Shown here piece after piece: positions 1 to 7,122 of a stretch of DNA of 36,084 nucleotides. The notes under the pieces were generated by a model. The model did not search any database. It was not told where the DNA came from and worked only from the letters and a program-made list of their open reading frames with translations. The stretch covers positions 1-36,084 of the forward strand of contig JASLPZ010000019.1 of the NCBI GenBank assembly GCA_030744725.1. The letters run 5' to 3'. This DNA is from ARS98 sp030744725. Its GTDB lineage: Bacteria > Planctomycetota > Planctomycetia > Pirellulales > Pirellulaceae. Positions within the stretch are counted from its first letter, which is position 1, and each line of letters starts with the position of its first letter. The position numbers and the translations under genes are program-made.

Positions 1-318
1 TGTCGGAATAGAAAAGCGTAAACAAAACCCGAACGATCGCCCAGCTCAAGCAATACTAACTTTGGCGCAGCCTAGACCGAGCCACAACACCAGTGGATTT
101 CTCGCGCCACATGTTGTGGGCTGGTTTCCCGACCAGCCCACGTTCGGCGAAGCCTTTCAGGGTCGCGCGGCCGTAGGCCGTGGGTTCAAGACGGACTAAC
201 CGTTGGCCAGACATTGCCGACGTGCGCGCACCATTGACCGTTTGGCAGTGTTACCGGGCGCAACGTTTCGTCACGACGCGACAATTCGTCACGAACGGAT
301 CGTCAGGGCACCGGTGAC
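1..318. other. Gene-free left end with hairpins
   Basis: I find no convincing gene in this stretch. It holds a perfect 10-bp hairpin (arms 116-125 and 132-141, loop TTCCCG), a second hairpin CGGCC-GTA-GGCCG at 168-180, and two copies of TTCGTCACGA at 267-276 and 285-294. The anti-sigma gene on the minus strand ends at 319, so a transcript from that pair would run into this region. The 10-bp hairpin could stop transcription but has no T tract on either side, so it may equally be a REP-like repeat. Confidence 0.6.
116..141. repeat. Perfect 10-bp inverted repeat
   Basis: GTGGGCTGGT at 116-125 pairs with ACCAGCCCAC at 132-141 around the loop TTCCCG. The arms match without error. There is no run of T after either arm, so it is not a classical intrinsic terminator. 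It resembles the intergenic palindromes found elsewhere in this window but lacks an adjacent GTAG. Confidence 0.7.
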
Positions 319-957
319 TTAGATCAGGTGTGAGGCCCGCCGAACGCGAAGGTCATCGGCCTGCGGTTCGGGGTGTGACCGATCGCGGCGCCGGGGAATT
401 GATCGACGAATCGCGTCGAATGCGACATTTAACGTGGATGCCAAAGGCCGAATTGTACCGGCAAGTTGATCGACCTGGTAGAACCGCGATCCACTGCCAC
501 TGGTAAGTTGCGCGACAAATTGTTCAATGGCCATCCGGACTTCTCGAGAATCAAAATCAACCACCGAAAGTCCCATTGGCCTACCTTGTCTTGAGTGATT
601 CACAGAGACAGATGCCACGCCGTCCGCTGGACCGATACTCTTGCGCTGGTGCGGCCCCAAGGCGACCACAAGTAGCAATGTGGCAATGATCGCCAGGACT
701 GCCGCGACTGGCGCGAGCCGCTGGGCAGGCCGCCGCCTCTGCATTACAACCGTTCCAACAACACGCCGCGAAAAATCGGTGGACATGGCAGGAATCGTCA
801 GAAAATGCAGCCCGTCGAAGAGCTTGCCTTGGCCCTCCAGCAGGTCACGACAGGCAACGCATATCGAAACGTGCTCGATCAACTCGTAATCGAATGAAGG
901 ATCCAGGCGATCATCTAGCAGTTCCTGAATTCGTTTCTCAACACTGCGACACCGCAT
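319..957 (-). CDS. Anti-sigma factor with zinc-binding (ZAS-type) motif
   Basis: This is a probable membrane-bound anti-sigma factor of 212 residues. The N-terminal part carries Cys3, then His29, Cys33 and Cys36 in the spacing HxxxCxxC, the zinc-binding anti-sigma pattern. A single membrane segment follows at about residues 81-100, and the remaining 110 residues would lie outside the cytoplasm. The ATG at 957 overlaps the end of the sigma factor gene by 20 bp, which suggests translational coupling; an upstream start at 1017 would give a longer, less typical N-terminus. By analogy with known pairs it should bind and silence the neighbouring ECF sigma factor until a signal releases it. The signal cannot be read from the sequence, and the outer domain is not one I recognise. 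Confidence 0.8.
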   Translation of the reverse strand: MRCRSVEKRIQELLDDRLDPSFDYELIEHVSICVACRDLLEGQGKLFDGLHFLTIPAMSTDFSRRVVGTVVMQRRRPAQRLAPVAAVLAIIATLLLVVALGPHQRKSIGPADGVASVSVNHSRQGRPMGLSVVDFDSREVRMAIEQFVAQLTSGSGSRFYQVDQLAGTIRPLASTLNVAFDAIRRSIPRRRDRSHPEPQADDLRVRRASHLI

Positions 958-1570
958 GCTGCGCCTCCCTTGTTTGCCGCCGACTGTGGCCAGACGCTTC
1001 GATAATTCCCCGATCACACAAAATACGAATCAACTCGATCCGCGCTCGGTGAATCCAGGTTTTGACCGTGCCCAACGGTCGGTCCAAAGCGGCGGCAATT
1101 TCTTCGTAACTTAGCTCTTGATCGTGGAACAACATGAACGCCTGTCGATACTCCATTCGAAGTCGCAACAAAGCCAGGTCGACTTCTTCACCCAGTTGTC
1201 TCGCTCCTGCCGTGCTAGGCGCGCGATCCGCAATCGGTGTCACGAGCGATTGCGGAGGGGGGCGGCGTTTTCTGGCGGCCAAACTCGTTCGGCAGCGGTT
1301 CGCGGCAATCGTGAATAGCCACGGCTCGAAGTCCCGATCCTGATCCCACTTGGAGAGATTCCTCAACAACCGAACAAACGTCTCTTGTGCGGCGTCTTCT
1401 GCATCCTGGCGCTGCCCCAACATGCGAAAGCACAGGGCAAACACGCGTTGTTTGTACCGATCGACCAGTTCCACCATAGCGGATTGATCCCCCTTCAGAC
1501 AATGATTGACAAGTTCGATAAGGGAGGCACTCAAAAACAGATCTCCGGTGACGTTTGGAACTTGGCTCAT
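938..1570 (-). CDS. RNA polymerase sigma factor, ECF family
   Basis: This 210-residue protein has the two conserved parts of sigma-70 factors and lacks region 1 and region 3, as ECF sigmas do. Region 2 covers about residues 20-90 and includes the run QDAEDAAQETFVRLL and the FEPWLFTIAANRC segment. Region 4 covers about 125-183 with the helix-turn-helix ELSYEEIAAALDRPLGTVK. The ATG at 1570 fits the family length; a TTG at 1597 would add nine residues. The gene is followed with overlap by an anti-sigma gene, so the two probably form one operon. A 21-bp palindrome and three hexamer repeats lie within 140 bp upstream and may control it. The -35 and -10 elements it recognises are unknown. Confidence 0.92.
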   Translation of the reverse strand: MSQVPNVTGDLFLSASLIELVNHCLKGDQSAMVELVDRYKQRVFALCFRMLGQRQDAEDAAQETFVRLLRNLSKWDQDRDFEPWLFTIAANRCRTSLAARKRRPPPQSLVTPIADRAPSTAGARQLGEEVDLALLRLRMEYRQAFMLFHDQELSYEEIAAALDRPLGTVKTWIHRARIELIRILCDRGIIEASGHSRRQTREAQHAVSQC

Positions 1571-1601
1571 GATGCATACTCGCCGGTTTGAGATCAAGTT
1601 T

Positions 1602-1622
1602 CATCTGTTTGGCAAACAGATG
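1602..1622. promoter_or_regulatory. 21-bp palindrome upstream of the ECF sigma gene
   Basis: CATCTGTTTG at 1602-1611 and CAAACAGATG at 1613-1622 are perfect reverse complements around one central G. The centre is 42 bp upstream of the sigma ATG at 1570, where a dimeric regulator or an mRNA hairpin could act. A stem this short of a loop would fold poorly as RNA, which favours a protein-binding operator. The binding protein is unknown. Confidence 0.55.
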
Positions 1623-1678
1623 CGTGCTAGCTGCCAATAAGGGTGAAAACCTTGACTTCGAGGCCTCTGGCTTCGGTA

Positions 1679-1711
1679 ATTCTCCTAAACTATGAGAATC
1701 TTGCCATTCTC
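1679..1711. promoter_or_regulatory. Three alternating ATTCTC/GAGAAT hexamers
   Basis: ATTCTC (1679-1684), GAGAAT (1694-1699) and ATTCTC (1706-1711) alternate in orientation with spacers of 9 and 6 bp. They lie 110-140 bp upstream of the sigma start. Such an array is typical of multiple half-sites for a regulator, but six-base words can recur by chance in this AT-richer stretch. Confidence 0.35.
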
Positions 1712-1990
1712 TGCCAGAAACGACAGTTTTACGCCCGCGTGCATCACCGCGAGTCTCGTTAGAAAGCTCGTATCAGGTTTCTCTCTGCAAATGAGTTAGG
1801 TTTCAGCGACAGGCACCGACCGCAGGTTGGTCGGGGAGCAGGTCGCCGCAACCGAGCGATAGCTCGCATTGGTCTGCGGCACAGCCTCGCTAGCCGGATT
1901 AGTGAGAATCGAAACAGCCTTAGTTTGCTCCGACGGCTCACGGGGGCGACAGAAACGAAGCTCACCCCTCAAACTCGGTTTTCGCGCGCG

Positions 1991-2026
1991 GAGATCCTTC
2001 ACGGCGTGGAGATCCTTCACGGCGTT
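1991..2026. repeat. 18-bp tandem duplication
   Basis: Two adjacent copies of GAGATCCTTCACGGCGTG occur at 1991-2008 and 2009-2026; the second ends in T instead of G. The copies sit in a gene-free region next to several hairpins, so they may belong to a larger intergenic repeat unit. Confidence 0.75.
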
Positions 2027-2127
2027 GACCAACTGGCTACAAGGACCCGTCGCGACACAAAAGAAGTTAACGCTTCTTACGGTGGTGAGCGTCGTTGACG
2101 CTTGGCGATGGCGGCAGGGCCGTCAAA

Positions 2128-2775
2128 TCAACGCGAGTTAAAGAACTTCTTTAACATGTCCGCCGCTGCATCTTGTGAAGAAACGTCACTATCTATCGGG
2201 GCGGCGACAGGCAGTTTACCAGGCTCCCGCTTTTCGGGACGCTTTAGCACAGGCTTGTCGGAAGAATCTTCTTCGGAGTTCTCAGCACTTTTATCTAACG
2301 CAATCCGGTCGGTTTCATCCAACTTGTATTGCCGCGTTTCCGGATCAGATGCCCGCGCCGAACGCGCGGCAACATCGGCTTCGTCCAACCATTCGGAAAC
2401 GTCAAACTCCATTGAACCGTCATCCGCCTTGACTTCCACTGGCTGAGGCTTCTTTTCTTTCTTCTTCTTTTTCTTCTTCTTTGCCTTAACAGCAAGTTCG
2501 AATTCGATCTTGCCAACCTTCAGCACATCACCCGTTGCGAGCACATGATCTCCTTCGACCGCTTCTCCGTTGAGCAACGTGCCGTTGCGACTGTTCAAGT
2601 CGCGGACCACAGCTTCGTCGTCGCTCACCAGAATCACACAATGATTGCGGCTGATGGCGTCGCTCTTTGGACGCAAATGACAATCATCGGCACGTCCAAT
2701 CAAGAATCGTTTGACGGGCACGCTGATTGACTTGCCGGTGTTCTTTCCGGTGAGGACCTTCAATTTGACTTCCAT
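2128..2775 (-). CDS. FHA-domain protein with lysine-rich linker
   Basis: The first 95 residues of this 215-residue protein form a forkhead-associated domain, a fold that binds phosphothreonine peptides. The expected landmarks are present: GR at 27-28, SRNH at 42-45 and NSRNGT at 61-66. A run of lysines at about 99-109 links it to an acidic, probably disordered C-terminal part ending in MLKKFFNSR. The ATG at 2775 has AAGGA about 12 bases upstream, which decides it over a TTG at 2799. Its partner is unknown; planctomycetes carry many Ser/Thr kinases that could supply one, but none is encoded nearby. There is no membrane segment or signal peptide, so it should be cytoplasmic. Confidence 0.88.
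   Translation of the reverse strand: MEVKLKVLTGKNTGKSISVPVKRFLIGRADDCHLRPKSDAISRNHCVILVSDDEAVVRDLNSRNGTLLNGEAVEGDHVLATGDVLKVGKIEFELAVKAKKKKKKKKEKKPQPVEVKADDGSMEFDVSEWLDEADVAARSARASDPETRQYKLDETDRIALDKSAENSEEDSSDKPVLKRPEKREPGKLPVAAPIDSDVSSQDAAADMLKKFFNSR
2137..2155. repeat. Perfect 19-bp palindrome in the end of the FHA gene
   Basis: GTTAAAGAA (2137-2145), a central C, and TTCTTTAAC (2147-2155) form a perfect inverted repeat. It encodes the LKKFFN residues at the C-terminus, and the alternation of Lys and Phe codons could create it by accident. It may also act as a 3' stem in the mRNA. Confidence 0.4.
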
Positions 2776-2916
2776 ACGTCGCTTTTCCTTAAGGTCCAAA
2801 AATGAGAATACGACCAGTCGACGCGCCCTGGTAGCGAACGGATTTGCACACTGACGTCAAGGCCATACCGGAGAATAATACTCCCAAAAGATTAGCCGAA
2901 AACGGGCCGTACGTCA

Positions 2917-2939
2917 ATCAAAACCGCACATTTGTGGGG
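2917..2939 (-). terminator. Possible terminator of the gcv-lipM operon
   Basis: Read on the minus strand, directly after the lipoylation gene's stop codon, CCCCACA-AA-TGTGCGG forms a hairpin with one C-C mismatch and is followed by TTTTGATT. The short T run and position immediately after the operon suggest an intrinsic terminator, but the mismatch makes the stem weak. Confidence 0.35.
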
Positions 2940-3692
2940 TTATCGTCGGTTCTTCCATTTAGGTGCCCCGTACCGTCTTCTCTTGTGGTCTTCCGCAGAC
3001 AGGCGTTCCCTGTTGGTAACCTCTCCTTGTACAAGATTGGCCCCCAGGCGGGTCGCGATTTTTCCGGTCCAGTCATCGATCAGGGAATCTGCGTTGGGGA
3101 GATGCTCGGCAAAGTCGCCGATTCCCAGCAATTCTGGTGCGTGCAACGACTTTGCGAGCAAAACGCTGCCGTGCTGCAAGAGCGCATTTCGCTGTCGTCG
3201 CTGCGCGCTGCCGGCTATTTTGGCGGCGTTTGAGACCACGTCGTCGATTTCACGCCGCTGAAAACAGAGGAAGCTCTTTTTCGAAAGCTGGCGATTCTGC
3301 GGCGGATCGGACGGCGTTAATCTGAACAGGTTGGCGCTAATCTGCCAGTTGGCCAGACTATGGCAGAGCGTCTCATGAAAGGCCCTCACGAGCTGTTGAT
3401 GATCTGCTGATAAGCGGCGAGAGATCGGCGTCACAAAACTGTAAGTGAGTTCCCGATCATGCACGATTGCGCCGCCACCCGTCGAGCGGCGCACGACATC
3501 CAATTCCGCGCTGGCCTGATGCAGGCGACGATCTTCGTAGTCTTGAAAATAACCCAGCGACAAAGTTGCCGGTGCCCAAGAATAGAAACGCAAAATCGTC
3601 TCACCGCGGCTCGCCGATTCAAGCAGAGCTTCGTCGATAGCCATGTTGAAGCTGCCCGGCGCGGGCGGATCGAGAATCAGTCGGACGTCCAT
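2940..3692 (-). CDS. Octanoyltransferase/lipoate-protein ligase family protein (LipM/LplA-like)
   Basis: This 250-residue protein belongs to the biotin/lipoate protein ligase fold family. The substrate-binding run RRSTGGGAIVH is at 68-78, the conserved lysine is Lys158 in KIAGSAQRR, and LQHGS is at 172-176. Cys143 in FLCFQRREID lies where LipM-type octanoyltransferases have their catalytic cysteine, which favours LipM over a true ATP-dependent LplA. It would attach an octanoyl or lipoyl group to the lysine of GcvH. Its ATG at 3692 lies 16 bp inside the end of gcvPB, so it is the last gene of the glycine cleavage operon and is probably translated by coupling. No lipoyl synthase (LipA) gene is present in the window. 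The exact reaction, octanoyl transfer or lipoate ligation, cannot be settled by eye. Confidence 0.85.
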   Translation of the reverse strand: MDVRLILDPPAPGSFNMAIDEALLESASRGETILRFYSWAPATLSLGYFQDYEDRRLHQASAELDVVRRSTGGGAIVHDRELTYSFVTPISRRLSADHQQLVRAFHETLCHSLANWQISANLFRLTPSDPPQNRQLSKKSFLCFQRREIDDVVSNAAKIAGSAQRRQRNALLQHGSVLLAKSLHAPELLGIGDFAEHLPNADSLIDDWTGKIATRLGANLVQGEVTNRERLSAEDHKRRRYGAPKWKNRR

Positions 3693-5131
3693 TTTAATAC
3701 CGGATGCCGCGCCGCCTGTACTTCGTTGGGGCGACTGATCGTCGTGGAATGAGGCGCCTCGTGCAACACATCGGCAGGCTCGTCCGTAATCCGAAACAGC
3801 GTCTCGGCGAATGCGTCCAGTGTCTCTTTGCTTTCCGTCTCGGTCGGCTCGATCATCATGGCTTCCGGAACGGTCATAGGAAAATAGACGGTCGGTGCAT
3901 GGTATCCGTAGTCCACGAGTCGCTTGGCCAAATCCATCGCCGTCACCGATTTTCCCTTTTTCAATTCGCTGGCCGAAGCAACGAACTCATGCATACAACG
4001 ATCGCCCTGAGGGACCGGCAGAATGTGCTTGACGCGGCTGAGCAGATAGTTTGCGTTGAGGACGGCATTCTCGGAAACTCGCCGCAAGCCGTCGGGGCCG
4101 TGCGTTAAAATATAACAGTACGCTCGGACTAGCACACCGACATTCCCGAAGAAACTGCGGACGCGACCAATCGACTTCTTGCGATTCCAATCCAGAACGA
4201 AACCATTGTTCCGCAATGCCACGACGGGCGTCGGTAAATACGGTTCGAGCTTTGTCACCACACAGATCGGCCCGGCGCCGGGGCCTCCTCCGCCGTGTGG
4301 CCCACCGAACGTCTTGTGGGGATTGAAGTGCATCATGTCTGCGCCAAAATCGCCGGGACGCGTGACGCCCATGATCGCATTCATGTTGGCACCATCCAAG
4401 TAGATCAGACCACCTTGTTTGTGAACAAGATCAGCAATCTCGCCAACTTGATCATCGAAAATCCCCAGCGTATTGGGATTTGTGATCATGAAGACCGCCA
4501 CGGTCTCGTCGAGCTTTCTGCGGAGGTCGTCCATGTCGACCAGACCGATCGACGTGCTCTTGACAGTCACCGCCTGAAACCCAGCCATCGAGGCACTCGC
4601 TGGATTAGTGCCGTGCGCACTGTCCGGAGTCAGCACCTTGGTGCGCGATTCACCGATCTCTTTGAAATGCGCCGCGGCGACCATCAGCGAAGTCAACTCA
4701 CCGTGCGCCCCCGCGGCCGGCTGAAGCGAAACAGCGGGAAGTCCGGAAATCTCTCCTAACATCTCCTGGAGTTCGAATAGGAGTTGCAGCATCCCTTGCA
4801 GCGTCTCTTCCGGCTGATACGGGTGCAGGGCCACCATCCCAGGCAGCGACGCCATCCGTTCGTTGCGCTTGGGGTTGTACTTCATTGTGCAGGAGCCGAG
4901 CGGATAGAAATGCGTATCGACGGACATATTCAGCGTCGACAGGTTGCTAAAGTGCCGAACGACATCGGCCTCGGCGAGCTCGGGCAGCGGTGGCGGCGCA
5001 TCAGAAATGGCGGCCGCCGGGAGCAATGCGTCGATCGGTTGCACGGGGACATCGCAGGCCGGAATTCGAGCGCCACGACGTCCGGGCTGCGACAATTCAA
5101 AGAGCAATTTGGTAGCAAGAGTGTTGCGCAT
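3677..5131 (-). CDS. gcvPB: Glycine dehydrogenase (decarboxylating) subunit 2
   Basis: This 484-residue protein is the C-terminal half of the P protein of the glycine cleavage system in organisms that split it in two. P protein decarboxylates glycine with pyridoxal phosphate and passes the aminomethyl group to lipoyl-GcvH. The PLP-binding lysine is Lys273 in NPHKTFGGPHGGGG, followed by the usual glycine-rich turn. Other family landmarks are PLGSCTMKYNPKRNE near residue 78 and GAHGE near 141. The ATG at 5131 has AGGA about 11 bases upstream and follows the gcvPA stop after 3 bp. The downstream lipoylation gene overlaps its end by 16 bp. The length is normal and the gene looks intact. Confidence 0.97.
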   Translation of the reverse strand: MRNTLATKLLFELSQPGRRGARIPACDVPVQPIDALLPAAAISDAPPPLPELAEADVVRHFSNLSTLNMSVDTHFYPLGSCTMKYNPKRNERMASLPGMVALHPYQPEETLQGMLQLLFELQEMLGEISGLPAVSLQPAAGAHGELTSLMVAAAHFKEIGESRTKVLTPDSAHGTNPASASMAGFQAVTVKSTSIGLVDMDDLRRKLDETVAVFMITNPNTLGIFDDQVGEIADLVHKQGGLIYLDGANMNAIMGVTRPGDFGADMMHFNPHKTFGGPHGGGGPGAGPICVVTKLEPYLPTPVVALRNNGFVLDWNRKKSIGRVRSFFGNVGVLVRAYCYILTHGPDGLRRVSENAVLNANYLLSRVKHILPVPQGDRCMHEFVASASELKKGKSVTAMDLAKRLVDYGYHAPTVYFPMTVPEAMMIEPTETESKETLDAFAETLFRITDEPADVLHEAPHSTTISRPNEVQAARHPVLKWTSD

Positions 5132-5134
5132 GGA

Positions 5135-6511
5135 TCATCCTGAAACGCGAGCGACCGACCCGGTCATGGAAGCATGAGTAAAACAATCAGCCAGCGCGTC
5201 GATTTCGCGCTTTGTACGTTTTTCCGTAACGGTCACCAAGAGACAATCCGCCAGATCTGGATACCAGCAAGCCAACGACACACCTGCCAAAATGTCCGAA
5301 TCGAGAGCGGCGGCGAGCACTTCATTGACCTGCCCCGCTCGATCCCGTATGACAAATTCTTTGAACGTTGGGCTGGTAAAGGCAAGTTCAAACCGATCAT
5401 CCGCCGTGATCTGATCGATCGCGTAGTGTGACTTTTGTAGACACAGATTGGCGGTCTCGCGCAACCCCTGTGGACCAAGGGTGGCCAGATAAACGGCGGC
5501 CCGCAGCGCGAACAGCCCCTGATTTGTGCAGATATTGCTGGTCGATTTTTCGCGACGAATGTGCTGCTCGCGGGTCTGCAGCGTCAGCACCCAACAACGT
5601 CGATTGCGGCGATCGGTCGTTTGCCCGGCAATCCGCCCCGGCAAGCGACGCACGAACTTTTCACGACACGCCATAATCCCCAAATAAGGACCACCGTACT
5701 GCATTGGCGTACCAAGTGACTGGCCTTCGGCGACTACGACGTCCGCCCCCATATCGCCTGGCCGTTTCAACAGCCCCAAACTAATCGGATCGACCGACAA
5801 CGCCAACAACGCACCGCGATCATGTGCGATTTTCGCCACCGCTTCGACATCTTCCAGGCATCCGAAAAAATTCGGGTGTTGTAACAGTACGCAAGCCGTG
5901 TCGTCGTCGACCGCAGCCGCTAGTTCCTCCAATGACACGGAGCCGTCGGGCGCGCCAACGGTGACCAATTCGGTATCCAGTTGGGCGAAGTAGGTTTCGA
6001 TAATCTGCCGGTACTCGGGATGCACGCTGGACGTCGTGACCACTTTGGCGGGCCGTCTCGTCACGCGCATACACAGCAATACAGCTTCGACGACCGCACT
6101 CCCGCCGTCGTACAGACTTGCGTTGGATACGTCCATGCCGGTCAGCTGACAAATCAACGTCTGATACTCGAACATCGCCTGGAGGTTTCCTTGACTGACC
6201 TCCGGTTGATATGGCGTATAGGATGTAAGAAACTCGCTGCGCGAGGCGATGGCATCCACCACGGCCGGAATGAAATGATCGTAGCTGCCACCGCCCAGAA
6301 AACAGATCCGCTCGCCAGCCGGAATGTTGCGGCCGGCCAAGACGGACATGTGCTGTGCCAATTCAAGTTCGGTCAACGCGTCGGGCAGATCGAGCGGCCC
6401 GTCATGCCGCAACGACTCTGGAATGCAGGCAAACAGGTCGTCAATCGACGAGGCCTCGATAGCTTCCAGCATTTGGCGTTGTTCTTCGTCGGTGTTAAAT
6501 GTGTAGGGCAT
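5135..6511 (-). CDS. gcvPA: Glycine dehydrogenase (decarboxylating) subunit 1
   Basis: This 458-residue protein is the N-terminal half of a split P protein and forms the active decarboxylase with GcvPB. Typical family segments are GGGSYDHFIPAVVDAIASRSEFLTSYTPYQPEVSQG near residues 73-112 (given here in part: FLTSYTPYQPEVSQG) and GMDVSNASLYDGG further on. It lacks the PLP lysine, as expected, because that residue is in the other subunit. The ATG at 6511 is 52 bp after the gcvH stop, and the gene is 3 bp from gcvPB. The length matches known GcvPA proteins and there is no sign of damage. Confidence 0.97.
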   Translation of the reverse strand: MPYTFNTDEEQRQMLEAIEASSIDDLFACIPESLRHDGPLDLPDALTELELAQHMSVLAGRNIPAGERICFLGGGSYDHFIPAVVDAIASRSEFLTSYTPYQPEVSQGNLQAMFEYQTLICQLTGMDVSNASLYDGGSAVVEAVLLCMRVTRRPAKVVTTSSVHPEYRQIIETYFAQLDTELVTVGAPDGSVSLEELAAAVDDDTACVLLQHPNFFGCLEDVEAVAKIAHDRGALLALSVDPISLGLLKRPGDMGADVVVAEGQSLGTPMQYGGPYLGIMACREKFVRRLPGRIAGQTTDRRNRRCWVLTLQTREQHIRREKSTSNICTNQGLFALRAAVYLATLGPQGLRETANLCLQKSHYAIDQITADDRFELAFTSPTFKEFVIRDRAGQVNEVLAAALDSDILAGVSLACWYPDLADCLLVTVTEKRTKREIDALADCFTHASMTGSVARVSG

Positions 6512-6563
6512 GGTTCGTCGGCTCGAGTCTATCTACATGGTGTCGGCAGGACCGTCGGGCGGA

Positions 6564-6995
6564 TCACTCCGCTTCGGCACACTGTTTTTGGTACGCGGCG
6601 TGATCGAGCAGCTTAGCCAGCCCAGACTCGTCAGAGATCTTGACCTTGATCAGCCAACCTTCACCGAACGGATCTTGACCGAGCAATTCGAGGGCATCTG
6701 CCACCTTCTCGTTATCCACAATGAACTTCTCGTTAACCGCAATGATCTCGCCCGCGATCGGGCTGTAGAGCGTGCTGACGGCCTTGACCGATTCGACCTC
6801 GCCAAACTCGCCTTGCGCTTCAACTTGAGTCCCAATAGCGGGCAGTTCCATAAAGACCAAGTCCGTCAGTTGCTCGACGGCAAATGCGGAAATGCCGATT
6901 GTGGCAACTTGTTGGCCATCCTCTTCAGTCACCCGGACCCACTCGTGCGTTTCCGCGTAAAGCAGTTCCTCGGGTTTCACATTTCTTGGATCCAC
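6564..6995 (-). CDS. gcvH: Glycine cleavage system H protein
   Basis: GcvH is the lipoyl carrier that shuttles the aminomethyl group between the P and T proteins. The protein is 143 residues from a GTG start at 6995, which has AGAGGA seven bases upstream and gives an N-terminus (VDPRNVKPEELLYAETHEW) of normal family length; a longer reading from 7037 has no support. The lipoylated residue is Lys71 in GEVESVKAVSTLYSP, and the hallmark THEWVR sits near the start. It lies between gcvT and gcvPA in the same direction. The spacer before it carries a small tandem repeat. The modifying enzyme is probably the LipM-like protein at the end of the operon. Confidence 0.96.
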   Translation of the reverse strand: MDPRNVKPEELLYAETHEWVRVTEEDGQQVATIGISAFAVEQLTDLVFMELPAIGTQVEAQGEFGEVESVKAVSTLYSPIAGEIIAVNEKFIVDNEKVADALELLGQDPFGEGWLIKVKISDESGLAKLLDHAAYQKQCAEAE

Positions 6996-7050
6996 AGCGT
7001 CGTCCTCTCTTGAGACCAGGCAACGGAAGCAACCCACCGCTGCACGTCAT

Positions 7051-7092
7051 CCATTACTCTTTGTCGATTACTTTGTACCGATTACTTTGCAT
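7051..7092. repeat. 14-bp tandem repeat, three copies, in the gcvT-gcvH spacer
   Basis: CGATTACTTTGTAC (7065-7078) and CGATTACTTTGCAT (7079-7092) are adjacent near-copies, and CCATTACTCTTTGT (7051-7064) looks like a diverged third. They fill much of the 127-bp gap between gcvT and gcvH. They may be a slipped duplication without function, or half-sites of a regulator. Confidence 0.65.
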
Positions 7093-7122
7093 CCACATTT
7101 ATTACCCAGTGTTGATTTCTGT

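Larger units (their letters stand above)
1571..2127. other. Intergenic region rich in palindromes and repeats
   Basis: No gene is supported in these 557 bases. Next to the sigma gene lie a 10+1+10 palindrome (1602-1622) and an ATTCTC/GAGAAT/ATTCTC array (1679-1711), which look regulatory. Further right are a CCGACC/GGTCGG hairpin (1816-1834), a nested structure with outer GCCGCA/TGCGGC (1845-1880) and inner CGAGC-GATA-GCTCG (1853-1866), and an 18-bp tandem duplication (1991-2026). Short open frames here have no start context or recognisable product and probably just read through repeat sequence. Confidence 0.6.

Noticed and set aside
160..205. tRNA-like GGGTTCAAG in the left end
   Set aside because: The bases around GTTCAAG cannot form a T arm, and no acceptor or anticodon stems fit.
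1796..2032. 78-codon minus-strand frame starting MVNAVKDLHAVKDL
   Set aside because: The repeated peptide comes from the 18-bp DNA duplication, and the rest reads through hairpins. It looks like translation of repeat sequence.
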